Assembly: GCF_050410795.1 (NCBI RefSeq)
Contig: NZ_CP191258.1
Location: 3,782,001-3,846,000 of the forward strand
DNA from: Fontivita pretiosa
Lineage (GTDB): Bacteria > Planctomycetota > Phycisphaerae > Tepidisphaerales > Tepidisphaeraceae
DNA length: 64,000 nucleotides
Direction: 5' to 3'
The position numbers were made by a program, and so were the translations under genes. Position 1 is the stretch's first letter; every line of letters starts with the position of its first letter. Shown here in pieces: positions 55,207-63,843 of this stretch. The notes beneath the pieces were generated by a model. It did no database searches. It had not been told where the DNA came from and saw only the letters and a list, made by a program, of their open reading frames with translations.

Positions 55207-56202
55207 TCAGGTCATCGCAATCAGATGTCTGACGACGCTTCGTCCCAGTGCGTGGAGGTTATACCCGCCCTCAAGGATGCTGACGACCCGTCCGCGGCAA
55301 TGGTGATCCGCCGCCGCCACCAGGGCGCGGGTCATCAGTTCGAATCCTTCATCGCTGAGCGCGATGTTAGCCAGCGGATCTTCGCGATGGGCGTCGAAGC
55401 CGGCGGAGATCATGAGCAATTGCGGGCGGAACTCATCGATTTCCGGCACGACGCGGGCGTCGATGACCTTCAGATAGTCGTCATCGTCGGATCCCGGGCT
55501 GAAGGGGATGTTGACCGTGAACCCGCGTCCGCGACCGGTGCCGATTTCCCACTCGTGACCGCTTCCCGGATAGCAGGTGCGGGGGTCCTGATGCAGGCTG
55601 ATGAACAGCACCGACGGATCGTCCTCGAACGCCGCCTGCGTGCCATTGCCGTGATGCACATCGAAATCGACGATCGCGATCTTCTCCACGCCATAGGTCC
55701 TCTGCACGTAGCGTGCGGCAATGGCGATGTTGTTGAACAGGCAGAATCCCATGGAGCGGTCGGGTTCGGCGTGGTGGCCGGGCGGTCGGGCGGCGGAGAA
55801 GGCGCGCCTGGCCTGATCCTTCATCACCGCATCCGCCGCCCGCAACGCCGAGCCCACCGAAAGCAGCGCGATTTCGTAGCTGACCGGCGTGACAGGCGTA
55901 TCGCCCTGATCCAGCACGCCGGACACCCGGCACATGTGCTGAACGAAGCGGATCAGCTCGTCAGTATGGACCAGCCGCAGGACCTGCGGGTCGGGAGCAT
56001 AAGGCTCCAGTTCCAGCAGCTTCACGTTGCGCTGCGGCTTGAGGCCCAGGTCCAGCTTGAACTGCGGAAACGGATCGGGCGAATCGATCAGCCCCGCCTG
56101 TCGCACCGCCCGGTGGATCGCCCGGATGCGGTCTGGTCGCTCGGGGTGATAGGGGCCTGTCTCATGCTCGACAAATCTTGGACTGGAAACAAAGCCGACC
56201 AT
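55207..56202 (-). CDS. Histone-deacetylase-family amidohydrolase
   Basis: A 331-aa class II HDAC-like zinc hydrolase. The signature regions are YHPERPDRIRAI, ARPPGHHAEPDRSMGFCLFN (His143-His144, catalytic pair), VDFDVHHGNGTQ (zinc ligands Asp181 and His183) and MISAGFDAHREDP, with the final YNLHALGRSV. ATG 56202 matches the usual start. In bacteria these proteins act on acetylated polyamines, acetoin-related compounds or lysines; the substrate is not known. It lies about 5 kb from a protein acetyltransferase gene, which makes protein deacetylation possible but unproven. Confidence 0.9.
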   Translation of the reverse strand: MVGFVSSPRFVEHETGPYHPERPDRIRAIHRAVRQAGLIDSPDPFPQFKLDLGLKPQRNVKLLELEPYAPDPQVLRLVHTDELIRFVQHMCRVSGVLDQGDTPVTPVSYEIALLSVGSALRAADAVMKDQARRAFSAARPPGHHAEPDRSMGFCLFNNIAIAARYVQRTYGVEKIAIVDFDVHHGNGTQAAFEDDPSVLFISLHQDPRTCYPGSGHEWEIGTGRGRGFTVNIPFSPGSDDDDYLKVIDARVVPEIDEFRPQLLMISAGFDAHREDPLANIALSDEGFELMTRALVAAADHHCRGRVVSILEGGYNLHALGRSVVRHLIAMT

Positions 56203-56308
56203 CAGGAATGCGAATTGTAGATTGCGGCGTGCGGATGAAAAGGAAGGCAACTCAAACGTTTGGCTCTGGATGACCAGTCATCCATCGAAATCGCGACGGT
56301 GTTCAATG

Positions 56309-56479
56309 TCAGGCACGGTGATCGTTGCGGCCGACGATGCTGCCGATGCTTTCGGTGATGGGCTTGCCGCATTCGGGGCAGTTTCCCTGCCTTGCCAGGG
56401 CGGTGAGTGCGTAGCCGCAGCCTTCGCACACCAGATCGGATTGATCGGGAACCAGGGTGGCGACAGACGGTATGTTCAT
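56309..56479 (-). CDS. Small zinc-ribbon protein
   Basis: A 56-aa frame on the minus strand, just upstream of the deacetylase gene. It reads MNIPSVATLVPDQSDLVCEG, then CGYALTALARQGNCPECGKP, then ITESIGSIVGRNDHRA. Two CxxC pairs (CEGC and CPEC) form a zinc ribbon. Planctomycete genomes contain many proteins with the CxxCGYxLxGLxxxGxCPECG pattern. The start codon is 17 bases from the divergent GTG-started lipoprotein gene. No strong ribosome-binding site is seen. The function is unknown. Confidence 0.7.
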   Translation of the reverse strand: MNIPSVATLVPDQSDLVCEGCGYALTALARQGNCPECGKPITESIGSIVGRNDHRA

Positions 56480-56513
56480 ATGTTAGACTGATCTGGTGGT
56501 TGCAGGAGGTTCG

Positions 56514-57209
56514 GTGCGAATCAACCAGGCTGCACTCGGCTGCTTCGTCGCGCTGACACTGGTGATTTCAGACGCGGGCTGCCAGCGCCGCAGGCCTGCC
56601 GCGACCACGCGGCCAGCGAGCGGATCCACGGCTGTGGCCACAACCTTGCCCGCCACCGCGCCGGCGGTGATCGAGCCAACTGTCTCGCACATCTGGATCG
56701 ACCAGACACCCTACGAATTCCCGCCGGCCGTGCTGGTGTTGCGCGGCAGGGATGATCAGCTTGTTGCGACCCTCTTCAGCAACGATCCTCCCGAAGCCGT
56801 CAGGGACGACTACGCCGGAAACAGCTATTATTTCGAGACCACGCCCATTTTGGCCGAGGTCGGCACGCTCGCCGGCGCCAGTTGGCAGTACAAAGCCCCC
56901 AGCAGCGAGAGGGAAGACCAGGTTCAGGGCATCTTCCTCAGCGGCCGACAACTGCACCTTCAGCCCTTCGACGTGCGAATCGATTTTCTGGGCGCCTCGT
57001 CGCCGATGCCGGTTCGCCTGGTCGGCAGCTTCCTTATGTTCGACACCCAGGACGACCGCCAGCCGGGGCGGCTGGTGCAGGTTCGCGCCGAGCTGATGGC
57101 GCGCGTCACGCTGAAGGGCAGGCCCCAAACCAAGCCAGCCGCCGGCAGCACCGACGGGGACGAGGGCTCGCAAGTGCCACTAACCAACCCTGATCAACAA
57201 CGGCAATAG
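56514..57209 (+). CDS. Putative lipoprotein, unknown function
   Basis: A 231-aa protein. GTG 56514 is chosen because AGGAGG lies 5 nt upstream; the GTG at 56496 is weaker. The N-terminus has a hydrophobic segment and a lipobox-like ISDAGC, so Cys may be lipidated. A Thr/Ala/Pro-rich linker follows (residues ~25-55), then a beta-rich body (YEFPPAVLVLRGRDDQLVATLF, LHLQPFDVRIDFLGA, GRLVQVRAELMARVTL). No family is recognised. It is divergent from the zinc-ribbon gene. Confidence 0.65.
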   Translation: MRINQAALGCFVALTLVISDAGCQRRRPAATTRPASGSTAVATTLPATAPAVIEPTVSHIWIDQTPYEFPPAVLVLRGRDDQLVATLFSNDPPEAVRDDYAGNSYYFETTPILAEVGTLAGASWQYKAPSSEREDQVQGIFLSGRQLHLQPFDVRIDFLGASSPMPVRLVGSFLMFDTQDDRQPGRLVQVRAELMARVTLKGRPQTKPAAGSTDGDEGSQVPLTNPDQQRQ

Positions 57210-57300
57210 CCGGCTGCGAGCGGCATCGGTGTCTGAACGTTTCCGGCTTGCTGCGGCGGATGGTTCGTTGTGCAACTGAGCACGGTGCGATGCGCATAAC

Positions 57301-58929
57301 TTATTTGGCGGAGGAGGTGGCGGGCGGCGGCAGCTTCAGCCGGATGGCCTGCCCCACGCCCGGGGCGTCGATCTTGCCGCAGGGGATCGCGCCCGGCAGG
57401 AAGCGGTTGATTGGCGGACGAGCGCCGCCCGCGAAAATCCACACCCCGGGCGCCGCGCGAAGCTCCTGCCAGAGCTGAGGCGAGGGCGCAGCCGTGATCC
57501 GCAGCAGCGGGCGTCTCCACAGATCCTCATAGTGCGTGATCCCCGCATGCAACAGCGGCTGATACCAGTCGTTTTCGTCCGTCTGGTAAAACACGAACAC
57601 ATCTTCCGGTCCGGTCTGTCGAGCCAGATCCTGCGCAAAGCCTCGCCAGTCCTGTTTCCACTGGATGTAGGCGCTGGGCAACCCCGCCAGGCACGAGAGG
57701 CTCAGAACGCCGGGCACCGTGTGCCGCAACCACCCGCTGCGGTCGCTGAGCAGCGCCGCCGCCAGAGCGTACACCGGTCCGGCCGCCGCCAGCGTGTAGC
57801 GGATCTTGTTCAGTGACTGTGAGCCATTGATCAGGTCGGCCGCCGCCACAAGTGCCACCGCCACCCACGCCAGAAGGCACCACAGCAGCAGGTCCGGTCT
57901 GCGGCGGAGCATCAACAGCGGCACGACGAGCAGCGCGACCGAGAGCGGCGCCAGGTTCATCGACTTGCTCATCGGAATGATCAAAAACCGCAGCGGCAGG
58001 ACACTGACACGGTAAATCGTGCGCCAGATCAGGCCGTCGCGGTCGTCGGCGATCCAGGTCATGTTGTTGTGAAAGTTGGCCCGCTGCGCCACCAGCAGTG
58101 GGCCACACACCAGCGCGAAGATTGCGATTGCAGCCACCACCGCGCCGATCGCGGCGAACATCGCCTGCCGCGCTGCGGTCGCGCTGGCGTGCGGAGCCTC
58201 CGGAAGTGGGGACTGCTGGCCGGCTCGCAGGCGGATCAATGCGTACATCCCCACGGCCAGCACCGCGCCGACGCCATAGTAATGCGTCAACATCGCGCCC
58301 AGCAGCCAGAGCGTCAGCCAGGCCGCACGCGGCAATGTCGCACCCAGGCGCTCGATCCGCACCGTTGCGTTGGCCGCCGCCAGATAGAACATCGAGAGCA
58401 TCGCATACCCGCGGACCTCCTGGGCATATTCGATCTGCGGGACTGCCATCGCCATGATCAGCGCCGCCCACAGCGCCGTCGTCGTTCCGTGCAGGAGCCG
58501 CGCTGTGTCGTACAGCAGGGCGATGGCGAGCAGCGAGCAGACCAGCGAGAGCGATCTGGCCGGCGCGTCGCCGTCGCCGAAGGCAAGACGCCACAGACGA
58601 AGCACCAGCGGATACAGCGGGGGATGCGTGTCGGTGCGCAGCGCCTGCCAGATCGCGCTGACCGGGCGAGCGCTGCGGGCGGAGGTTACGTCGGGTCCGG
58701 GGCGGAGAATGCGGTCGGACGGAAAGTCGAAGTGCGAAACCGCACGGCCATTGGAGAACTGGATGCTGGCGAACTCGTCGGCCCAGAGGCTGTAGCGCGT
58801 CAGCCCATACAGCCGCAGCCCCGCGGCGGCGGCGAGGATCAGACCCAGCAGAACAGGCGTGATGATCTGCTGTCGCCGCGATTGCGCCGCGGGTAAATCT
58901 GCCGGGATTCGCGGAGCATCGACGTGCAT
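57301..58929 (-). CDS. GT-C family membrane glycosyltransferase (GT39/ArnT-like)
   Basis: A 542-aa protein with about 11 membrane segments. The first outer loop has the acidic pair in SLWADEFASIQF, matching the D/E motif of polyprenyl-phosphate-sugar glycosyltransferases (PMT/ArnT clan). THPPLYPLVLRLWR is a block shared with that clan, and a soluble C-terminal part carries a ~100-residue domain (VFVFYQTDENDW). It probably transfers a sugar outside the membrane from a lipid carrier. It is paralogous to the gene upstream at 59002 (same THPPLYP block). The start is ATG 58929, with no clear ribosome-binding site. Confidence 0.8.
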   Translation of the reverse strand: MHVDAPRIPADLPAAQSRRQQIITPVLLGLILAAAAGLRLYGLTRYSLWADEFASIQFSNGRAVSHFDFPSDRILRPGPDVTSARSARPVSAIWQALRTDTHPPLYPLVLRLWRLAFGDGDAPARSLSLVCSLLAIALLYDTARLLHGTTTALWAALIMAMAVPQIEYAQEVRGYAMLSMFYLAAANATVRIERLGATLPRAAWLTLWLLGAMLTHYYGVGAVLAVGMYALIRLRAGQQSPLPEAPHASATAARQAMFAAIGAVVAAIAIFALVCGPLLVAQRANFHNNMTWIADDRDGLIWRTIYRVSVLPLRFLIIPMSKSMNLAPLSVALLVVPLLMLRRRPDLLLWCLLAWVAVALVAAADLINGSQSLNKIRYTLAAAGPVYALAAALLSDRSGWLRHTVPGVLSLSCLAGLPSAYIQWKQDWRGFAQDLARQTGPEDVFVFYQTDENDWYQPLLHAGITHYEDLWRRPLLRITAAPSPQLWQELRAAPGVWIFAGGARPPINRFLPGAIPCGKIDAPGVGQAIRLKLPPPATSSAK

Positions 58930-58982
58930 GGCCGGATGGCCGGATTATACCGGATCAGATCGACAGGACAGCAGGCAGAAGC

Positions 58983-59029
58983 GGAAAAGACTCCCGACCC
59001 CTTATTTTAAGGGGTCGGGAGTCTTTTCC
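58983..59029. repeat. Dispersed palindromic element, copy 2
   Basis: GGAAAAGACTCCCGACCCCT(TA) and its complement around the loop TTT, 22-bp arms. It has the same core as the element at 45951-45998. The right arm encodes the last residues and the stop codon of the glycosyltransferase at 59002. Confidence 0.85.
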
Positions 59030-60525
59030 CAGCGCAGACGTGCCACCCCGCCCAGGTCGCTCTGCCCGCCGGACCACACCACCCGCGCGCCGGGAACGAT
59101 CTGCTCGGGCGACAGCGACGTGGCGCCCCAGTAGACCCACACGTGATCCCATTGCCGAAGCTCGCGAAGATTGTCCTCGTCAGCCGGACGGTCCAGACGA
59201 AGCGCCGGACGTGGAAACGTTCCCGAATAGTGAGACGCGGCCAGCAGCGCCCACTGCGCCCACCACCGCATCGAAGGATCGGAGTAAAACACGACCGGCT
59301 CGTGGGCGTATGCCCGCTCGCTCAGCAGCCGCCCGATCTCGCTGTAGCGCTTGTTGGCGCGGGTGTAGGTCAGCCCCAGCCCGCTGACGCATGCCAGCAC
59401 GATCATCGCCGGCACAGCATGTTCCAGCACGCGCCAGCGGACGCCGCGAAGCATGCCCGCCAGCAGCACGCACATGGCCGGCCCGGCGAGAATCGTGTGG
59501 CGGAGCTGTTCCAGGTGTCGCGTGCCGCGCGTCAGGTCCAGAATCGCGGCAAAGCCGATGACCGCGTAGAACCAGATCGCCCACAACAGCAGCGTCGGCC
59601 GCGAGCGGAGCAGCAATGCGGGCAGCAGGTACATCACCGCCGCCAGCATCGCCGCGACCTTTGCGTCCGTGCGCGGCTCGAACAGCAGTTGCACCGGCAG
59701 CATGGCGAGCCGCGTCAATGTGGCGCGCAGGTGGTCGGGGCTGCTGTCCAGCAGCGCTCCGGGGACCGTGGCGCCGGCGAATGCGCCGGCCTGTCGCGCC
59801 AGCATCGGGGCCCAGATTCCGGCGAACATCAGACACGCGCCCACGATGACGGACAGCGTCGCGCGCCGCCGCTGTCCGGCCAGCCGGAGCATCGCATACA
59901 GCGCCATCGCCGCAACAGCCGGTGCGGCAAAGTAATGCGTGAACAGCGCGCCCAGCACTGCCAGCCCCAGCATCGCAATGCGCAGCCTGCTGAGGCCAAG
60001 CCGCTCGATCCGCAGCAGTGCCAGTGCCGCCGCCAGACACAGCGCGATCAGCAGCGTGTAATTGCGGACTTCCTGGGCGGTGTCGATCTGAGCCGAGGAG
60101 ACGGCCAGCAGCGCCGCGGCCCACCGCGCAGTGGACGCCGGATACAACTGCGCAACGGCGAGATACAGTAGCAACACCGCCAGTGCCGACAGCGTCGCCG
60201 AGAGCATCCGCCCCGCGGCGATAGATTCGCCGAACAGGCTCCGCCAGGCTCGCAGCAGCATTGGATACAGCGGCGGATGTGTGACGGTGTCGAGGCTCGT
60301 GGGGATCGTGTGCCAGCCCGGTGCGTCGTGCAGCGAAGTCAGAGCAGGCGTGCGCGCGATGAGCTGATTCATCGGCAGCGTCTCATGTGCCGATCCGCGC
60401 CCGGTGGAAAGCTCCAGGTGCCACAGCTCGTCGAAGTCGGCTTCGCTTTGTCCGATGTAAATGAACCGCAGGACCGTCGCGGCCAGAAGGATCAGCAGCA
60501 GCGGCACGTCGCGAAAGGGCGACAT
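59002..60525 (-). CDS. GT-C family membrane glycosyltransferase, second paralog
   Basis: A 507-aa membrane protein, about 10-11 helices. The first outer loop has EADFDELWHLELSTGRG, with the acidic pair of the clan, and THPPLYPMLLRAWRSLFG matches the paralog at 57301. A C-terminal soluble part follows. ATG 60525 (SPFRDVPLLLILLAATVL) fits better than the frame's start at 60558. The final residues KTPDPLK are encoded by the palindromic element, so the true end of the ancestral gene may have been altered. Its start lies 38 bases after the stop of sdhA, on the same strand. Confidence 0.78.
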   Translation of the reverse strand: MSPFRDVPLLLILLAATVLRFIYIGQSEADFDELWHLELSTGRGSAHETLPMNQLIARTPALTSLHDAPGWHTIPTSLDTVTHPPLYPMLLRAWRSLFGESIAAGRMLSATLSALAVLLLYLAVAQLYPASTARWAAALLAVSSAQIDTAQEVRNYTLLIALCLAAALALLRIERLGLSRLRIAMLGLAVLGALFTHYFAAPAVAAMALYAMLRLAGQRRRATLSVIVGACLMFAGIWAPMLARQAGAFAGATVPGALLDSSPDHLRATLTRLAMLPVQLLFEPRTDAKVAAMLAAVMYLLPALLLRSRPTLLLWAIWFYAVIGFAAILDLTRGTRHLEQLRHTILAGPAMCVLLAGMLRGVRWRVLEHAVPAMIVLACVSGLGLTYTRANKRYSEIGRLLSERAYAHEPVVFYSDPSMRWWAQWALLAASHYSGTFPRPALRLDRPADEDNLRELRQWDHVWVYWGATSLSPEQIVPGARVVWSGGQSDLGGVARLRWEKTPDPLK

Positions 60526-60563
60526 TGCGGATCCTGGAAATCCAGAACGGCAACACACGCAGC

Positions 60564-62498
60564 CTAAACGCTGGCTGGGGCGCCGGCGGACTGGGCTTGA
60601 GCCGCAGCCTGCGTTGCCTGCTGAGCCGGCGCGGCGGAATCCTCTTTCTTTCCGTAGGTGCGCGGGCGAGGCGGAATCAGACTCGTGTCCACCGGCGCGT
60701 AGGTGATGACCGGGCGATCATTGGCCGCGTCGTAAGTTGCGATCGTCGCCTTCAGGTAATTGGCGTCGTCACGTTCCTTGAAGGCCGGCTTGTAGTGCGC
60801 TCCACGGCTCTCGTTGCGCAGCAGTGCGCCCTGAAGGATCGCCTCGGCCATGATGATCATGTCGCGCACCGCCCGGGTGAACGAGAGGTTCTGGTTGGTC
60901 CACATGCCGGTGTCGGAAAGCCTGATTTTCCGGAACCGCTGTTTCCACTGCTGGCACTGCTCGATGGTCTTCTCCAGCCGATCGTTGTGACGGACCACGG
61001 TGCAGTTGTCGGTCATCCAGCGACCCATCTCCTGCCACAGCTTGTAGGGATTCTCCGTGCCATCGTTGTTGAGCAGCCAGTTCTGTTTTTCGGTTTCGGC
61101 CCTGATGACCGCGTCAAAGGCAGACTGGGGCACGTCGGCGGCGGCAATCGGGGCCGCGTCGTTGATGTAGTTGCGGATGCACGTCCCGCCGAACAGGCCA
61201 TCGAAGATGCAGCTCAGCAGCGAGTTGGCGCCCAGCCGGTTGGCGCCGTGGTAGGCGAAGTTGGCCTCGCCCATCGCGTACAGCCCGGGGATGTTGGTCA
61301 TCATGTTGGCCGGGTCCCCGAACTTCAGTCCACCGGTCTTTTCGTCCTTCCTGAAGCCAATCCACAGCCCGCCCATGCTGTAGTGGACGGCGGGGAAGAT
61401 TTTCATCGGCTCGGCCAGCGGATCGGTGCCGACGAACTTCTCGTAGATTTCGAGGATGCCCTCGAGCTTGGCGAGCACGGCCTCGCGGCCAATCTGCTGG
61501 ACGATGTCGCGCAGATCGAGGTAGACCATGTTTCCGCCGCCGACGCCCAGGCCCATTTCCGTGCAGACCTGGAAGATTTCACGTGTGGCGATGTCGCGTG
61601 GGACGAGGTTGCCGTATTTGGGATAGCGCTCCTCGAGGAAGTAGAAGCGTTCGGACTCGGGGATGGAGTTGGGGTGTCGGGTGTCGCCGGGCTTGCGGGG
61701 GACCCACACGCGTCCGCCTTCGCCACGCGCCGATTCGCTGATGAGCCGGCACTTGTCCTCGCCGGGGATGGCGGTGGGGTGGACCTGGACGAACTCAGGG
61801 TTGCCGAGCTTGGCGCCGGCCTGGTAGCAGCGGGAAGCGGCCCCGCCGGTGCAGATCACGGACATGGTCGATTTGCCGAAGATCAGCCCGTTGCCACCGG
61901 TGGCCATGACCACCGCATCGCCGCGGAAGGCCCTGATCTGCATCGTGCGCATGTCCTGGGCGACAATGCCGACGCACTGTCCGTCGTGAATCACCGGCCA
62001 GAGGAACTCCCAGAACTCGTACTTGGTGACGCGCCCTTCGGCTTCCCAGCGGCGGGTCTGCTCGTCCAGGGCGTAAAGCAGTTGCTGGCCCGTGGTGGCT
62101 CCGGCGAAGAAAGTTCGTTTGAACAGGCTCCCGCCGAACAGTCGCAGGGCGCGTTGGCCTTCGGGCGTCCGGTTAAAGGGCACGCCCATGCGATCCAACA
62201 GATCGATGATGCGTGGCGCCCAGTTGCACATCTCCAGCACCGGGGGCTGATCCGCCAGAAAGTCTCCGCCCAGGATCGTCTCGTCGAAGTGCATCCACTC
62301 GCTGTATCCCTGCTGGCGGGCGATTTCGTTGCAGGCGTTGATGCCGCCCTGGGCGCAGACGCTGTGCGAGCGCTTCACGGGGACCATCGAGAACAAATCG
62401 ACGGGCACGCCTTCTTCGGCCAGTTTGATGGTGCATGCCAGCCCCGCAAGCCCGCCCCCGACGACGATCACACGCTTTTTAGCTGCTGCAACTGCCAT
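60564..62498 (-). CDS. sdhA: Succinate dehydrogenase / fumarate reductase flavoprotein subunit
   Basis: FAD-containing catalytic subunit of complex II, 644 aa. FAD loop: VIVVGGGLAGLACTIKLAE; flavin-attachment region: KRSHSVCAQGGINACN; substrate and active-site parts: EFVQVHPTAIPGEDKCRLISESARGEGG (cited in part) and HYSMGGLWIGF; also LGANSLLSCIFDG. The type fits the group with a single five-helix cytochrome b subunit (as in Bacillus and Wolinella), matching the SdhC at 63100. AAGGAAACCACC precedes the ATG. sdhC is upstream but separated by a DinB-family gene; sdhB is not adjacent. Confidence 0.95.
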   Translation of the reverse strand: MAVAAAKKRVIVVGGGLAGLACTIKLAEEGVPVDLFSMVPVKRSHSVCAQGGINACNEIARQQGYSEWMHFDETILGGDFLADQPPVLEMCNWAPRIIDLLDRMGVPFNRTPEGQRALRLFGGSLFKRTFFAGATTGQQLLYALDEQTRRWEAEGRVTKYEFWEFLWPVIHDGQCVGIVAQDMRTMQIRAFRGDAVVMATGGNGLIFGKSTMSVICTGGAASRCYQAGAKLGNPEFVQVHPTAIPGEDKCRLISESARGEGGRVWVPRKPGDTRHPNSIPESERFYFLEERYPKYGNLVPRDIATREIFQVCTEMGLGVGGGNMVYLDLRDIVQQIGREAVLAKLEGILEIYEKFVGTDPLAEPMKIFPAVHYSMGGLWIGFRKDEKTGGLKFGDPANMMTNIPGLYAMGEANFAYHGANRLGANSLLSCIFDGLFGGTCIRNYINDAAPIAAADVPQSAFDAVIRAETEKQNWLLNNDGTENPYKLWQEMGRWMTDNCTVVRHNDRLEKTIEQCQQWKQRFRKIRLSDTGMWTNQNLSFTRAVRDMIIMAEAILQGALLRNESRGAHYKPAFKERDDANYLKATIATYDAANDRPVITYAPVDTSLIPPRPRTYGKKEDSAAPAQQATQAAAQAQSAGAPASV

Positions 62499-62537
62499 GG
62501 TGGTTTCCTTCAGTGGTCATTGCCAATGGGCCGTGAC

Positions 62538-62553
62538 CAGTGGCAAGCCACTG
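62538..62553. repeat. Inverted repeat between dinB-like and sdhA genes
   Basis: CAGTGGC-AA-GCCACTG. The words CAGTGG and CCACTGG recur several times in the surrounding 80 bases (GACCAGTGGC, GGCCACTGGC, GAGTGACC), suggesting a small repeat element. Confidence 0.5.
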
Positions 62554-62579
62554 ATCAGGGGCCACTGGCGAGTGACCGG

Positions 62580-63062
62580 TCATGTGCCCAGCTTCGCCCG
62601 CTTGCGGCGGATGAAGCCGAGATGGTGTTCCAAGTGCTGGTTGTATTTCTTTACCTGCTCGGCAAGCGTGACTCTGCCGACTTCGTTGTGGACGCCGGTT
62701 CGGTCGAATGTCTCCGGCGAGAGCCTGCGCAGTACGCCCGCAAACTGCCGCCGCGACAGATCGAGGATCGTGATCGCGTCCTGGGTCGATTGCTCGTTGT
62801 AGAACAATCGTTCGGCGAATCGCGTCTCGTTGTAGCCGATGAGCAGGGGGTTATCCTCGGCGATGATCCGCTTCATGCGATCGATGCCAACCAGATCGGA
62901 ATCCATCAGATGGATGACAACCTGCTGAATGGACCATCGTCCCAGCGCCGGTTCGGCGTCGGCGGGCGGAACCCACAGCAGATCCCGCCGCGACAGCCCC
63001 GCCACGGCCTCCCGAAGCTTCTGTCCGCCGTGCTCGAACTCATCGATGATCTGCTGATCCAT
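62580..63062 (-). CDS. DinB-family protein
   Basis: A 160-aa four-helix-bundle protein of the DinB/YfiT-like superfamily. It has RWSIQQVVIHLMDSDLVGIDR near the middle and LAEQVKKYNQHLEHHLGFIRR near the end, with the widely spaced histidines (His in VIHLMD and the HxxHH-like QHLEHH) that usually bind a divalent metal. ATG 63062 is used. Members act in metal-dependent thiol or bacillithiol chemistry, or have unknown roles. Its position between sdhC and sdhA is unusual. Confidence 0.8.
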   Translation of the reverse strand: MDQQIIDEFEHGGQKLREAVAGLSRRDLLWVPPADAEPALGRWSIQQVVIHLMDSDLVGIDRMKRIIAEDNPLLIGYNETRFAERLFYNEQSTQDAITILDLSRRQFAGVLRRLSPETFDRTGVHNEVGRVTLAEQVKKYNQHLEHHLGFIRRKRAKLGT

Positions 63063-63099
63063 GGCGCGCACCTCACGAGCGACCTGCCGGCCTCAGTTT

Positions 63100-63843
63100 T
63101 CAATGCTCAACGACGACGGATGGGGCCGGCGAGGGGATGCGGGCCGGGTCCAGCGCCGCGGCGGCGATCAGGGCGGTCATGCCGGCGATGAACGTCAGCA
63201 CAAACAACGCCGCGCAGACGTATCCCCAGCGACGTTGTGCGCCGGCGCTGACCGTCAACCCCCACGTGATCGCCGCCGTCCAGAATCCATTGGCCAGATG
63301 ATAGCACGATGCCAGCACGCCCAGCGGATACACGATCCACGTGATCAGGAAGCTGACGTTCATATGCTGCGCGACGGATCGCATGGCGTTGCCGTGCGGA
63401 TCGAAACTCAGCCGATCTCCGAACAGCCCGTACTTGAACGACAGCACGTGGAACAGCATGAACAGGAAAATGTAGATACCGCTGAGTCGCTGAAAAAAGT
63501 AGAACCAGTTCTTCGCGTAGGGATAGTTGGCGACGTTGGGCTGGCCGGTGAGCGTGATCCACACGCCGTAAATGCTGTGATACAGGATCGGCAGGTAGAT
63601 CAGGGTCCACTCGATCAGAGGCAAAAACGGCAGGCTGTGAATCTTGTCCACCTGAACCTGGTAGGAGGCGATGTTGCGGGAATCAAAGCCCTGGGCGATT
63701 GTCGCATTGACCACCAGGTGCACGATGAGGTAGCCGCCGAAAATGATGCCAGTGAGCGAGTGAAGCCGGCGAAGCAGGAAGTGTGCCTGCCCGCCGACCA
63801 GCGGTACGGTGTAGTCCGAAGCAGTGGTAGCAGAAGAAGCCAC
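63100..63843 (-). CDS. sdhC: Succinate dehydrogenase cytochrome b subunit
   Basis: Membrane anchor of complex II, 247 aa with five membrane helices. Histidines in membrane regions typical of haem b ligation: FLLRRLHSLTGIIFGGYLIVHLVV, LYHSIYGVWITL, FLFMLFHVLSFKYG and SCYHLANGFW. It starts with GTG at 63843, with AAGGA 9 nt upstream. The type (single-protein cytochrome b558) agrees with the SdhA downstream. The region from 63844 to the window end has no gene and should hold its promoter. Confidence 0.93.
   Translation of the reverse strand: MASSATTASDYTVPLVGGQAHFLLRRLHSLTGIIFGGYLIVHLVVNATIAQGFDSRNIASYQVQVDKIHSLPFLPLIEWTLIYLPILYHSIYGVWITLTGQPNVANYPYAKNWFYFFQRLSGIYIFLFMLFHVLSFKYGLFGDRLSFDPHGNAMRSVAQHMNVSFLITWIVYPLGVLASCYHLANGFWTAAITWGLTVSAGAQRRWGYVCAALFVLTFIAGMTALIAAAALDPARIPSPAPSVVVEH

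Noticed and set aside
56202..56429. 75-codon Arg/His-rich minus-strand frame
   Set aside because: Out-of-frame reading of the zinc-ribbon gene at 56309-56479.
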